From positions 52,457,846 to 52,521,845 of the forward strand of contig OZ010616.1 of assembly GCA_963932145.1 (NCBI GenBank): a stretch of DNA of 64,000 nt. The letters run 5' to 3'. The translations under genes and the position numbers were made by a program. This document shows positions 21,698-31,448 of the stretch, piece after piece (within the stretch, counting starts at the first letter, position 1; each line of letters begins with the position of its first letter). This stretch comes from Acanthosepion lycidas. Taxonomy: Eukaryota; Mollusca; Cephalopoda; Sepiida; Sepiidae. The notes beneath the pieces were generated by a model. The model saw only the letters and a program-made list of their open reading frames with translations. It searched no databases and was not told where the DNA came from.

Positions 21698-22290
21698 TGA
21701 TCAGTTTGGATCAATCGACCATCGGTACCTGGCTGCTGTCCTGCAGGCCGCCGAATTTGACCTAGCCTTCTCCCGGTGGATTAGCTTCCTGTATCGCTCC
21801 CCCAATGCTGTGGCTCAGGTGAGCGGAAAGCGTTCGGTTTGTCGGGGTTGCCTGCTATCGCCCCTACTTTACGCTTTGCTATTAGAGCCTCTCTTTCCCC
21901 CGCTGAGCAACAGGGCGTACTGTCCGGCCCTACGTAGAATCACAGTCCCTGGTGGGACTTGTGCAACTACAAAACTACAGAAGGTAATGAAGAAAAGCGA
22001 GAAGAAAAGGTTGCAAGAAAACTGACTGCCTGGTTGTTAGCAAAAAGGAAGAACCCAACATGCAAACTATAAATTGGGATGGGGTGCAAAAATGAAGGAA
22101 GTAGAAAAATTTAAATATCTGCGAACCGTTTTAACAAACGGCGGGAATTGTAACACTAAAATCCGAAGCTTCATCGGGATAGCGAAAGATGTTTTCCAAA
22201 ATCGCGCTTGAACAGTACGAAAAAGTCACAGGGGCAAGATTAACTGCGACAAGCCCTTCCGGCTTGCTGTTAGGTGCCTGATAAAGGGTC
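21698..22290 (+). pseudogene. Tx1/L1-like LINE RT, split by another LINE fragment
   Basis: Reads LISLDQS, then (frame change) DHRYLAAVLQAAEFDLAFSR, SFLYRSPNAVAQVSGKRS, LLSPLLYALLLEPL and ITVPGGTCATT up to about 21970: RT motifs A to B of a Tx1/L1-type element. It resumes at ~22206 with ALEQYEKVTGARLTA and SGLLLGA before stops. In this family the part between the GGT and ALEQYE blocks normally holds the YADD catalytic motif; here it is replaced by 235 bp of a different LINE. The 3' flank to ~22900 is more GC-rich than the surroundings and may be the element's 3' end. Confidence 0.78.
21971..22205 (+). mobile_element. LINE fragment nested in the Tx1/L1-like element
   Basis: Reads LQKVMKKSEKK, a stop, VEKFKYLRTVLTNGGNCN and RSFIGIAKDVFQN. 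At DNA level it is nearly identical to the reverse complement of 18780-19000. Both edges are abrupt (GCAACTACAAAACTACAG at left, AAAATCGCGCTTGAACAG at right). No TSD or poly(A) is obvious, so recombination or gene-conversion origin is as likely as retrotransposition. Confidence 0.75.
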
Positions 22291-22922
22291 GAACTTCCGA
22301 GGCGGTGGGGACCTTGGTCGGACTGCTAAGCGTTTGGTATCGACAGTTTTCAGCGAAAATGGGTAACTATGTCGAGTCTGGTTCGCGTCAACAACGTTAG
22401 GCTTAGTTTTCTTTTTTAAGTCCACCTAAGACACAACGGAGCTCTCCCCAGGTTAAGAGAGACTCTTTCTGTGTAGCTAGTTAATGTAAGTGTCGTTCTT
22501 GGACTGTGCCTAGCTTCTCCCTATGATCCAAGTCGAGATTCCCAACCTCTCCACTTTGTTTCGCCTGCCCTTTTCATCTCGACAGGGTGAGATTTTTAAT
22601 TTTTCTAATGCCCATAATGAGTGATAATTTTTCGTCATGTGGTGTTTTTTTTTGTTTTGTTTTTTTTGTGTGTGTGTGTTTTTAGTAAGAGCCCTCTGTG
22701 TATGAGGTACTTTGGTGTATATAGGAGTGAATGGTTACAGATAGATTTTCATGGTGAATGAGTAAATTGTAACGAATGAATGGGTCGTGAATATGATTTT
22801 TTAGGTTTTATCACCAAACTTGACCCATCACCCCCATTTTTGGCCTTGTGCCACAATTACTGTATTCAGTAATAAATCGTAGTCAAGCAACGTTTGTACA
22901 AAGATAAATTTTAGTAAATTCA

Positions 22923-22924
<2 letters not shown>
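22291..22924. other. Probable 3' region of the Tx1/L1-like LINE
   Basis: No readable frame. It ends with TTGGCCTTGTGCCACAATTACTG and an AATAAA at ~22871. The CCTTGTGCCACA motif also ends the SINE at 9499 and family B repeats. A (GT)n/T-rich patch lies at 22645-22685. Confidence 0.4.

Positions 22925-22968
<44 letters not shown>
22925..22968. repeat. (TA)n microsatellite
   Basis: 44 bases of TA. Confidence 0.95.
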
Positions 22969-22969
<1 letters not shown>

Positions 22970-23785
22970 AATTAAAAAAAATTTCTTTTGAAAGATTCAA
23001 ATTTATAACATATGCTTGTTATAAAATGACAACAAAATTTGCAATGTCCTTTCGACACATTCTGGTGTCTTGTCAAGAGATGATGTTCAATGGAAAATAA
23101 ACCGGTTTTAAGAGTTCAAAAAACGAGCAACCCCCCCCCCTCAGTGGGGGAAACTTTGTTACGTAATTCATAATGACCCAAATACAAGTATATGGTAATT
23201 TAAAATAACATGACAACATACTCTAGTACAAGTACAATCTTTTAGTGCAATAAAGTTAAGATTAGATTAAATTGGAAATCAATATAAAAATTAAATTTTA
23301 AGCTAACAGTTAAATTAAAAAGTTAAAATTTAAAATATCAAATTCTGAAGTTAACTAAGCAACAAGTTTAATATTATTTCATGAATATTCAGAAATGAAA
23401 CTGTGAGAAAAAATATATTTTATTGTTCTTAGCGAAACGCCAATTTATCTTTTGCTACACATATTTGATACACGGAAGTCAAAATTCAAATAAGGTGGTA
23501 GGTAAGGAAGGAAATTTCCAAATTACAAGGCAAACACATTCAGATACTAATGCACTAACATGTATATATAAGTAAATATATGAGCAGGCGAGTAGAAGGG
23601 ACCATGTTCATACAGGAAATAGAGGGAGGGAGAATTGAAAAAAAAAATAAAACTTAGAATAAAGAATAAAATAAGATTAATAGAGAAGAAAAATGAAAAC
23701 AAACATACATATAAAAAAACGCAAAGAAAAATTATGCCAGACATAGACAGGTATATCCAAGCAATCACAAGACAAGGACCACACC

Positions 23786-23786
<1 letters not shown>
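22969..23786. other. AT-rich DNA with a C-tract/G-tract hairpin
   Basis: At 23131-23150 ten Cs, TCAGT and GGGGG form a small hairpin with C-tract excess. The rest is AT-rich with no gene seen. Confidence 0.5.

Positions 23787-23829
<43 letters not shown>
23787..23829. repeat. (TA)n microsatellite
   Basis: 43 bases of TA. Confidence 0.95.
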
Positions 23830-23834
<5 letters not shown>

Positions 23835-23950
23835 TTCCTTTGATTTCTGGCGTGTACACATTTCTTTTCGGCTCTCGCCCAAAGACCTAAGATTAGAAAT
23901 GGCATCATGACATTTCCCACTAACAAAAAAACAACAAAAACAAACTTATT

Positions 23951-24148
23951 TTACATAGACAAAGCCCTTCGTAAGGTGTGGGCAGCACTCGTGAGAACAA
24001 TTTTTTGTATTTCTTCAAGGCATGGGCTTCCAGGAATCCCTTCAATGAGTCTACTGGAATCTTTTTCAACCAATCCGAGGGCTCCAACTACAAGGGGGTT
24101 GTTGATGTTCCCATGTGCCACATTTTTGAGATTTCGATTTCATTTGCC
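23951..24148 (-). pseudogene. C-terminal tail of a LINE polyprotein
   Basis: Minus strand reads NNPLVVGALGLVEKDSSR, then EGIPGSPCLEEIQKIVL and SAAHTLRRALSM followed by a TAA stop at 23951. The VVGALG...IPG....lQKI.Ll..AhiLR+.LS pattern is a conserved C-terminal tail of some invertebrate RT proteins; this is from memory, and the clade is not fixed. The upstream part (EIEISKMW) is in another frame and the rest of the ORF is missing. Confidence 0.6.
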
Positions 24149-24157
24149 ACATCATCA

Positions 24158-24204
<47 letters not shown>

Positions 24205-24222
24205 AATAATAATAATAATATA
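24149..24222. repeat. (ATC)n(ATT)n(AATA)n trinucleotide tract
   Basis: ATC units pass into ATT and then AAT units. It adjoins the 5' edge of the LINE tail, where frames read poly-Tyr or poly-Leu artefacts. Confidence 0.92.
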
Positions 24223-24370
24223 TATCTTTGTTCTTTCTAACCACATCGAGCGTTGTTATGTTTACACCTCATGAATAAACTTAATGATTAGTTATTTGCT
24301 TGCTTGTGTATGAACGCCAACACGCGCGTATACGGTTGCTTATATCTGGTCGTTTGATTTATCTAACTCT

Positions 24371-24371
<1 letters not shown>

Positions 24372-24440
<69 letters not shown>
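24372..24440. repeat. (AT)n microsatellite
   Basis: 69 bases of AT. Confidence 0.95.
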
Positions 24441-24443
<3 letters not shown>

Positions 24444-24868
24444 ACTCTCCTGTTGTATTCAATATATGAAGGACAAGCAGCTCAGTTCCTAGGAACCGAC
24501 AGTCCAGACACCAGCACATAAGATTTGATTATAGTGGTGAAGGCTTTGTGCAGGACCAACCACATTTTTTATAAAGGCCAAATAGAGAGACCTGTTGTAC
24601 TATGTGTCACAAGGTTCTCAAACAACCCTCTGCAGGTTTTGAATTCAGAATTGTCCTTCTCCTAGACCAGTTGCCATCCAAGGCTATAGAACCCAGTCTG
24701 TCCTGCTATTTACCCATATCTGGGAGGAGAAAAGGATGATTTATACCTTTCCCAAGGGTATTAGCATGTAAGTGAATGTAATGGATTTGACTGGAATTTG
24801 AACTGGGCTCTCTGATTCCTCAATCCAAACTGCTATTCACTACTCCACTGTTCCTGCCTGCCCCTCTA
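24444..24868 (-). mobile_element. tRNA-derived SINE (family C), near full length
   Basis: On the minus strand from ~24868: GGCAGGAACAGTGGAGTAGT with an A-box-like TGGAGTAGTGAATAGC, then CCCAGTTCAAATTCCAG with a B-box GTTCAAATTCC, then a body containing TACCCTTGGGAAAGGTATAA, ending near 24444 at an (AT)n tract. The body's 3' part recurs at 24970-25132; the head/body boundary recurs at 27690-27800 and 28195-28285. It is non-coding; polymerase III transcription is expected. Confidence 0.75.
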
Positions 24869-24970
24869 TCTCTCTCTCTCTCTCTCTATCTCTCTCTTTA
24901 TCTCTCTATCTCTCTCTCTCTCTCTCTCCATATATACATACATATATATATATATGTATATATATATAAA
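24865..24970. repeat. (CT)n and (TA)n between two SINE copies
   Basis: CTCTATCTCTCTCT runs to 24928, then a short ATAC/TA tract. Frames across it are Arg-Glu artefacts. Confidence 0.9.
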
Positions 24971-25132
24971 GGACTCTCCCGTCGTATTAGGGTCAAGCAG
25001 CTCAACTCCTAGGAATCGATTGCCAGTCATATGCACATATGATTTGATTATAGTGGTAAAGGCTTTCTGTAGAACCAACCACACTTTTTGCAGAGCCGAG
25101 TACAGCGACCTGGTGTATCACGTGCCACAAGG
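24970..25132 (-). mobile_element. SINE family C, 3' part only
   Basis: GACTCTCCCGTCGTATT, CAAGCAGCTCAACTCCTAGG, AAATGATTTG-type and AGAACCAACCACACTTTTTG blocks match 24444-24610 in order. It stops abruptly at CACGTGCCACAAGG, where the 18-bp minisatellite starts. Confidence 0.75.
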
Positions 25133-27364
25133 TTGATGTTGTTGCGAGTGTTTGTGTTCATGCGAGTGTTGGTGTTGTTGCGAGTGTTTGTATTGTTGCG
25201 AGTGTTGATGTTGTTGCGAGTGTTGATGTTGTTCCGAGTGTTTGTGTTGATGTAAGTGTTGAAGTTGTTGCGAGTATTGTTGTTGTTGCGAGTGTTTGTG
25301 TTGATGCGAGTGTTGATGTTGTTGCGAGTGTTTGTGTTGATGTAAGTGTTGATGTTGTTGCGAGTATTGATGTTGTTGCGAGTATTGATGTTGTTGCGAG
25401 TGTTTGTGTTGATGCGAGTGTTGATGTTGTTGCGGGTGTTGGTGTTGTTCCGAGTGTTTGTGTTGATGCGAGTGTTGATGTTGTTGCGAGTGTTTGTGTT
25501 TTTGCGAGTATTGATGTTGTTGCGAGTGTTTGTGTTGATGCGAGTGTTGATGTTGTTCCGAGTGTTTGTATTGTTGCGAGTATTGATGTTGTTGCGAGTG
25601 TTTGTGTTGTTGCGAGTGTTTGTGTTGATGCGAGTGTTGATGTTGTTGCGAGTGTTGGTGTTGTTCCGAGTGTTTGTGTTGATGTAAGTGTTGATGTTGT
25701 TGCGAGTATTGATGTTGTTGCGAGTGTTTGTGTTGATGCGAGTGTTGATGTTGTTGCGAGTGTTTGTGTTGATGCGAGTGTTGATGTTGTTGCGGGTGTT
25801 GGTGTTGTTCCGAGTGTTTGTGTTGTTGCGAGTATTGATGTTGTTGCGAGTGTTGATGTTGTTGCGAGTATTGATGTTGTTGCGAGTGTTTGTGTTGATG
25901 CGAGTGTTGATGTTGTTGCGGGTGTTGGTGTTGTTCCGAGTGTTTGTGTTGATGTAAGTGTTGATGTTGTTGCGAGTATTGATGTTGTTGCGAGTGTTTG
26001 TGTTGATGCGAGTGTTGATGTTGTTGCGGGTGTTGGTGTTGTTCCGAGTGTTTGTGTTGATGTAAGTGTTGATGTTGTTGCGAGTATTGATGTTGTTGCG
26101 AGTGTTTGTGTTGATGCGAGTGTTGATGTTGTTGCGAGTGTTTGTGTTGTTGCGAGTACTGATGTTGTTGCGAGTGTTTGTGTTGATGCGAGTGTTGATG
26201 TTGTTGCGAGTATTGATGTTGTTGCGAGTGTTTGTGTTGATGCGAGTGTTGATGTTGTTGCGGGTGTTGATGTTGTTCCGAGTGTTTGTGTTGATGTGAG
26301 TGTTGATGTTGTTGCGAGTATTGATGTTGTTGCGAGTGTTTGTGTTGTTGCGAGTGTTGATGTTGTTGCGAGTGTTTGTGTTGTTGCGAGTATTGATGTT
26401 GTTGCGAGTGTTTGTGTTGTTGCGAGTGTTTGTGTTGATGCGAGTGTTGATGTTGTTGCGAGTGTTTGTGTTGTTGCGAGTATTGATGTTGTTGCGAGTG
26501 ATTGTGTTGTTGCGAGTGTTTGTGTTGATGCGAGTGTTGGTGTTGTTCCGAGTGTTTGTGTTGATGTAAGTGTTGATGTTGTTGCGAGTATTGATGTTGT
26601 TGCGAGTGTTTGTGTTGATGCGAGTGTTGATGTTGTTGCGAGTGTTTGTGTTGTTGCGAGTATTGATGTTGTTGCGAGTGTTTGTGTTGATGCGAGTGTT
26701 GGTGTTGTTGCGAGTGTTTGTGTTGATGCGAGTGTTGATGTTGTTGCGAGTGTTGGTGTTGTTCCGAGTGTTTGTGTTGATGTAAGTGTTGATGTTGTTG
26801 CGAGTATTGATGTTGTTGCGAGTATTGATGTTGTTGCGAGTGTTTGTGTTGATGCGAGTGTTGATGTTGTTGCGAGTGTTTGTGTTGTTGCAAGTATTGA
26901 TGTTGTTGCGAGTGTTTGTGTTGATGCGAGTGTTGATGTTGTTGCGAGTGTTGATGTTGTTGCGAGTATTGATGTTGTTGCGAGTGTTTGTGTTGATGCG
27001 AGTGTTGATGTTGTTGCGAGTGTTTGTGTTGATGCGAGTGTTGATGTTGTTGCGGGTGTTGGTGTTGTTCCGAGTGTTTGTGTTGATGTGAGTGTTGATG
27101 TTGTTGCGAGTATTGATGTTGTTGCGAGTGTTTGTGTTGATGCGAGTGTTGATGTTGTTGCGAGTGTTTGTGTTGTTGCGAGTATTGATGTTGTTGCGAG
27201 TGTTTGTGTTGTTGCGAGTGTTGATGTTGTTGCGAGTGTTTGTGTTGTTGCGAGTGTTGATGTTGTTGCGAGTGTTTGTGTTGTTGCGAGTGTTGATGTT
27301 GTTGCGAGTGTTTGTGTTGTTGCGAGTGTTGATGTTGTTGCGAGTGTTTGTGTTGATGCGAGAC
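25133..27364. repeat. 18-bp minisatellite, about 124 copies
   Basis: Near-regular 18-bp units alternate between variants such as TTGATGTTGTTGCGAGTG, TTTGTGTTGATGCGAGTG and TTGGTGTTGTTCCGAGTG. Variants recur in larger blocks: GATGTAAGTG marks appear at spacings of 108, 216, 270 and 504 bp, all multiples of 18. Because 18 is a multiple of 3 and the unit lacks stops in several frames, long frames exist on both strands (772 and 591 codons minus; 363 plus): hexapeptide repeats NxNTRN, HQHSQQ and VDVVAS. Several frames are open at once and the minus frame ends inside the SINE, so a genuine protein is unlikely. Confidence 0.95.
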
Positions 27365-27679
27365 ACGCTAAACTAATTTGGATTTAAAATTTATAATTTC
27401 GAAAGTGTCAAAAATTTAATAAAAGTCAAATAAATTTTGATTTAAAACTTATAATTTCTTGGGGTGAATTAATATTTGCGATAAGTAACTTTCCATTATT
27501 TGGGGTGAAAAGAACAGATATATTTTATCTGGTATCACTGAAATATCTATGAAAAGGATTTTTTGTGTAGTTTTTAATCACGTTGGCTTTTAACTTTGAC
27601 TTCGTTTACAAGGCCCAAGACCCACTTAAGTTAGAGTATTACAGAGTAAGAGGTAAAGAGCACAGATACAGTCCTAATA
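27365..27679. other. No recognised feature
   Basis: AT-rich flank of the minisatellite. Confidence 0.5.
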
Positions 27680-27800
27680 ATTAACCCATAGCTTGGGGGA
27701 GAAGACTTGTATTCATACCTTTCCCAAGGGTATTTGCGCAATGGTCTGTAATGTAATCGATCCTGACCTGGCATTTCAACTTCAGTGAATTTCCCACACA
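27680..27800 (-). mobile_element. SINE family C fragment
   Basis: Shares TTCATACCTTTCCCAAGGGTATT and the GTAATGTAAT-CGATCCTGACC region with 24735-24800 in the same order. The B box is degraded (GTTGAAATGCC on the minus strand). Confidence 0.6.
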
Positions 27801-28194
27801 TATGATATGGCTTCCACTGTCTTTACTACAAATATTTTCATGACAATTATTTTGTTAAGCTGTTCTCCTTAATGCCTTGACTCAGTTTAAGCGCAGTACT
27901 AACGCCTCACTGTTTTTTAAACTAGCTAGATACAACAGTTAAAAATATATTCTAATAGTTTCTTTTCTAGCACTTCTTGCCTGTGGAACTCCCTTCCAAT
28001 TGCTTGCTTCCCTGCAACCTACAATCTTTATAAATTTAATGGAACATCAATCGTCATCTTTTGACTTCCTGAATTTTGTTCCTTTATGGCACATTTCCTC
28101 GTGTCCCTTCACTAAAGTCTTATGCTTTTTTGCTCCTTATAACCCCCTGCTTTCTCGTGGCATTATCCCCTTGCTAGGATTGAAATGATTGAAA

Positions 28195-28285
28195 AAGTAA
28201 ATATAATGAACTTGACCGGAATTAGAACTCTGCTCTCCAATTTAGTTTTACTCTTTGGTACCTCGACTATCTAAATTTGAATTTA
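28195..28285 (-). mobile_element. SINE family C head fragment
   Basis: TAATGAACTTGACCGGAATT, AGAACTCTGCTCTCCAAT parallels the 24780-24830 head of the family (GGATTTGACTGGAATTTGAA, CTGGGCTCTCTGATTCC). Minus-strand B-box-like GTTCTAATTCC. Confidence 0.55.
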
Positions 28286-28326
28286 AATCTAAACTCAATA
28301 CTATTTATATTTAAACACAATACTAG

Positions 28327-28826
28327 CTCTTTTCCACTTTTCCCTTTCAGCGGCCTCTACCTTCAAGGCCAGCTTTTTACACCTTTCCTGTTCAGCGGAC
28401 TCTACCTCGCAGCTCTCTTTTTTCACTTTTTATTTTCGGCGGTCGCTACTTCAATGCTCAGCTTGAAGTGCTACTTAGCCATTGCTGCAGAAGACACGAG
28501 GCCTGTCGTGGCAGCTTGACTCTTAGATTTCTTGTTCCTCAAGGAAACAGACAGACATTTTTGCCTTCAACATACCTACCGAAAGGAAAAATACATACAG
28601 AACTTGTTGTAGAAGACTCGTACTAGTCCTAGCAGTTTCACAGTCAGATTTTTCGTGGGAACAAGCGGTGAAAACTCTCTCTACAAAACATCTACTCAAA
28701 AACTTTGTTAACTGGGAAACCCAACTCTTTTCCCCGCAGAATACAACTATTTTGTGCCCTCTCTTTCAACTACAAATAAAAGCTGTTAAACAGTTATTTC
28801 GAGTCTTGGATTTTGTTCATTCCACT
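28327..28826. repeat. Direct repeat copy 1 (~500 bp)
   Basis: Shares with 29124-29498, in order: CTCTTTTCCAC, CAGCGGCCTCTACCTTCAAG, GTCCTAGCAGTTTCACA, ACATCTACTCAA, TTTGTTAACTGGGAA, CTCTTTTCCCCGCAGAAT and AAATAAAAGCTGTTAAACAG. Contains an AATAAA at its 3' part. LTR-like layout, but termini are not TG...CA and no primer-binding site is seen. Confidence 0.75.
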
Positions 28827-28929
28827 CTCATTGTCGTGCACACACACACAACTGGGAACAATTTCTACAAGGGACGTTTATTTCTTGCTCGAATTGTATC
28901 TTCCACGTGATATATTTCAAAACTATTAG

Positions 28930-29023
28930 GCTTACGGCTAGATTGCTTTGAAAGTTAAGTAACGTCGAGCCTGGTCAGTAATTAGATGGATCACCGCTTG
29001 GCAATACTAGGTGTTATAAGCTT
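28930..29023 (+). pseudogene. 5S rRNA-like pseudogene
   Basis: 94 bases follow the 5S rRNA sequence from CTTACGGCTA (5S start TCTACGGCCA), through a deletion of about 25 bases, to AAGTTAAGTAACGTCGAGCC, TGGTCAGTAATTAGATGGAT, CACCGCTTGGCAATAC and GTGTTATAAGCTT. The internal promoter region (box A AGTTAAG-AACG, box C GATGG-T-ACCGC-TGG-AATAC) is recognisable with point changes. The deletion and substitutions exclude a functional rRNA. It lies alone between two direct repeats, so it is either a retroposed copy or the head of a 5S-derived SINE. Confidence 0.85.
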
Positions 29024-29123
29024 GGATGTACAGGTGATGTAATGAATAATGACACGGAAATAGTCATCAGAGTAAAACCGAAAGTCCCAGAAATCATAAA
29101 ACCCTGACAAAGCCCTGTCCGGC

Positions 29124-29303
29124 CTCTTTTCCATCTTCCTTTTCAGCGGCCTCTACCTTCAAGACCGGCTCTTTTCCACTTTTCTTTTCCAGCTGTCACA
29201 ATATTCAAGGTCTAGCTCGAAGGGCTACTCGACTCTTACTGCTCGGACGAGTCCTAGCAGTTTCACACTCAGATTTTTCGTTGCTTCTGTGGAACAAGTG
29301 GTG

Positions 29304-29359
<56 letters not shown>

Positions 29360-29498
29360 ACAACATCTACTCAAGAACTTTGTTAACTGGGAAGCCCAAC
29401 TCTTTTCCCCGCAGAATTCAACTATTTTGTACCCTCTTTCAACCACAAATAAAAGCTGTTAAACAGTTATTTCGTGTCTTGGATTTTGTTCATTCCAC
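29124..29498. repeat. Direct repeat copy 2 (~375 bp, interrupted)
   Basis: Second copy of 28327-28826, shorter by ~130 bp in the middle and interrupted at 29306-29357 by an (AT)n tract. The last ~150 bp are ~95% identical to copy 1. Confidence 0.75.
29306..29357. repeat. (AT)n microsatellite
   Basis: 52 bases of AT inside direct repeat copy 2, absent from copy 1 at the matching point. Confidence 0.95.
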
Positions 29499-29875
29499 TA
29501 CCAACTGTTAAAAATTCCTACATACACCTAAAAAAATTAAATCAAGTATTTACAAGGTTATATATGAGCAGTTCATTAAGATTTTGTAGTCCAAAACTCT
29601 TTTGATGGCGTGTTCATTAGTATTACTTTGTTGAGTCTATATTTTATAGCATTCTTAAAGATTGAGTTTCCACTATGAAGATGAGTGTCCTTTTGTATTC
29701 AACGTCTGTTCATGATATTCGACACGGGATCAAAACACTACGTAACAAGAAGACATTATAATAATTGATAGTTGGCTTGCAGTGAATACAAAGTAAATGA
29801 AACTCCAACGCAGGAGAGCAATAAATTAAGAAAAGGTATGTCTTTCTTCATTTGCTTATCACGAACAAGTAGGTG

Positions 29876-30286
29876 CTTTGTAAAGCGGTCATTTTATGGG
29901 ATAGCAAGGGTTAAAGTTAGTGCTTGGCTTATGAGCAAAAGTCACAATTTTGAAAATGAGGGAAAGGTGTATCAAAATAGGTAATTGCTATCCGGTGTTT
30001 AGATATATAAACAGATATAACAATGAAAGTATACTTTCTATTAATAAGAGCAAGACTATTACTGAGAGTTGATATCAACGTTTTATTATTTTCAAAGCTA
30101 ATATAATTTCAAAATTATATAAAAATAATTAAATGGTAAATAAAAAATAACTAATGCAATAGACTAGATTTGTTTATTATACTCTTTCTTGGGGAGAGTG
30201 TTTAAAAAAACATTTATTAATAGAAAAAAAACATATGAAATGTATTCTACGACTATAATCTAACCAGATGGTTAATAAGAACTAAC
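29876..30286. repeat. Left arm of a large inverted repeat
   Basis: 411 bp that is the reverse complement, at roughly 95% identity, of 31449-31959 apart from a MITE present only in the right arm. Outer end CTTTGTAAAGCGG; inner end AATAAGAACTAAC. The empty MITE site is ACAGATATAACAATG at about 30012-30026. No TSD was found outside the arms. Confidence 0.9.
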
Positions 30287-31089
30287 CTCAATAAAATTTC
30301 ATATGTAAAACTTTGTATATGTGAGAAGGGCCGGGGTAAGTGTCTTATGCCCCAAACATGAATCTATGATACACGGCAGCCCATTCTAATACATCTCAAT
30401 TTTCATAAGGTAGTATTCATATAAAATACAAATTTTATTGTAATCTAATTAGGTACAATAATGGATCCTATGCAATATAGGTGAACAATTCAACTAAAAT
30501 GAAAATAAATACAATGTATCTAAATACAAATTAGAGACATGTCATAATAGATCATTCCATCTTGAATAAATCAACAATCTTTTGAGGCATTCATCTTATA
30601 TATCTTTGTCCTTTCTTTCACTATCAGCTCATTCTTTTTTTTCACTTCTGTGTAAGATCCCCGCTCAAAAAAAAAAAAAAAATACATAAAAAATCAAAGT
30701 GCTTTTTCCATTTGCTAATCCTCTCATTTTGACCCATAGCTTTTAGTTTGGTTTTGCTACAGCTTTTTCAGCCAATGATTTCGTTGACTGTTTTCCATGC
30801 AGTCGTTGTTTGCATGTTTACAGATGTATTCGCGATAGTATCGAAATAGTTTTGTGTGAAATCTGTTCCATATCATATGTTTCTTATAAGCAAGGTTACT
30901 TATACAGCATCATGATGGCTGATATTGTCTCTTGCGATGGATGGAGTCGAAGGCTTAACAAACAGGTCTCCAAAGTGCTTTTTTCCATTTACTAATCCTG
31001 TCATTTTGACCCATAGCTTTTAGTTTGGTTTTGCTACAGCTTTTTCGGTCAATGACTTCACTGGCTGTTTTTAAAACGAATAAACAAAA
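30287..31089. other. Spacer of the inverted repeat with an internal direct repeat
   Basis: A ~97-bp segment at 30696-30793 recurs at 30972-31071 (AAAGTGCTTTTTTCCATTT, CATTTTGACCCATAGCTTTT, TTTTGCTACAGCTTTTTC), ~90% identical. No gene otherwise. Confidence 0.75.
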
Positions 31090-31401
31090 TGGTCTTTCTG
31101 AAGACAAAAAGGAAAGAAATGGACGTTTACGTACTCAAACTGTCTCGGATCTGAAATTGATTTCATTCTCATTAATAACAAATGCATCAACGGTGTAATC
31201 AAACTTTGAAATCCTTCAATACAGTGAGCTCAGGTCATATTGTCACTGTCACCATTCAGCTTAGTCTCAGAGTTACCACTCCCAAAAAAAGCAACAAAAA
31301 AGAAACCGATATGACTGGTTCGCACTGCGCAACAGTGACATCGCCAACCAGTTCAAGGACGAGGACACTGAAAACTGCATATCCAGCATATATAAATTTT
31401 A
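31090..31401 (+). pseudogene. RTE-type endonuclease C-terminal fragment
   Basis: Reads KKWTFTYSN and GSEIDFILINNKCINGVIKL, then (frame change) SFNTVSSGHIVTVTIQLSLR, then (second change) RYDWFALRNSDIANQFKDED. IDFIL, SS-GHxxV and LR...RYDW are the C-terminal blocks of APE endonucleases in RTE-type LINEs, including the catalytic H region (here SSGH in place of SSDH, so the Asp is lost). Two frameshifts; enclosed within the inverted-repeat spacer. Confidence 0.75.
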
Positions 31402-31448
31402 AATGTCATGTCAATCGCTATCTACTGTCCTCCCTAATTACTCTTCCC

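Noticed and set aside
25048-27366. 772-residue minus-strand frame as a repeat protein gene
   Set aside because: The frame is open because the 18-bp unit has no stop in several frames; two other long frames overlap it, and it ends in SINE sequence. No promoter, intron or non-repeat domain seen.
28930-29023. Functional 5S rRNA gene
   Set aside because: About 25 bases are deleted and many invariant positions are changed.
28327-29498. Complete LTR retrotransposon
   Set aside because: The space between repeats is under 300 bp, with no gag/pol, no TG...CA termini and no primer-binding site seen.
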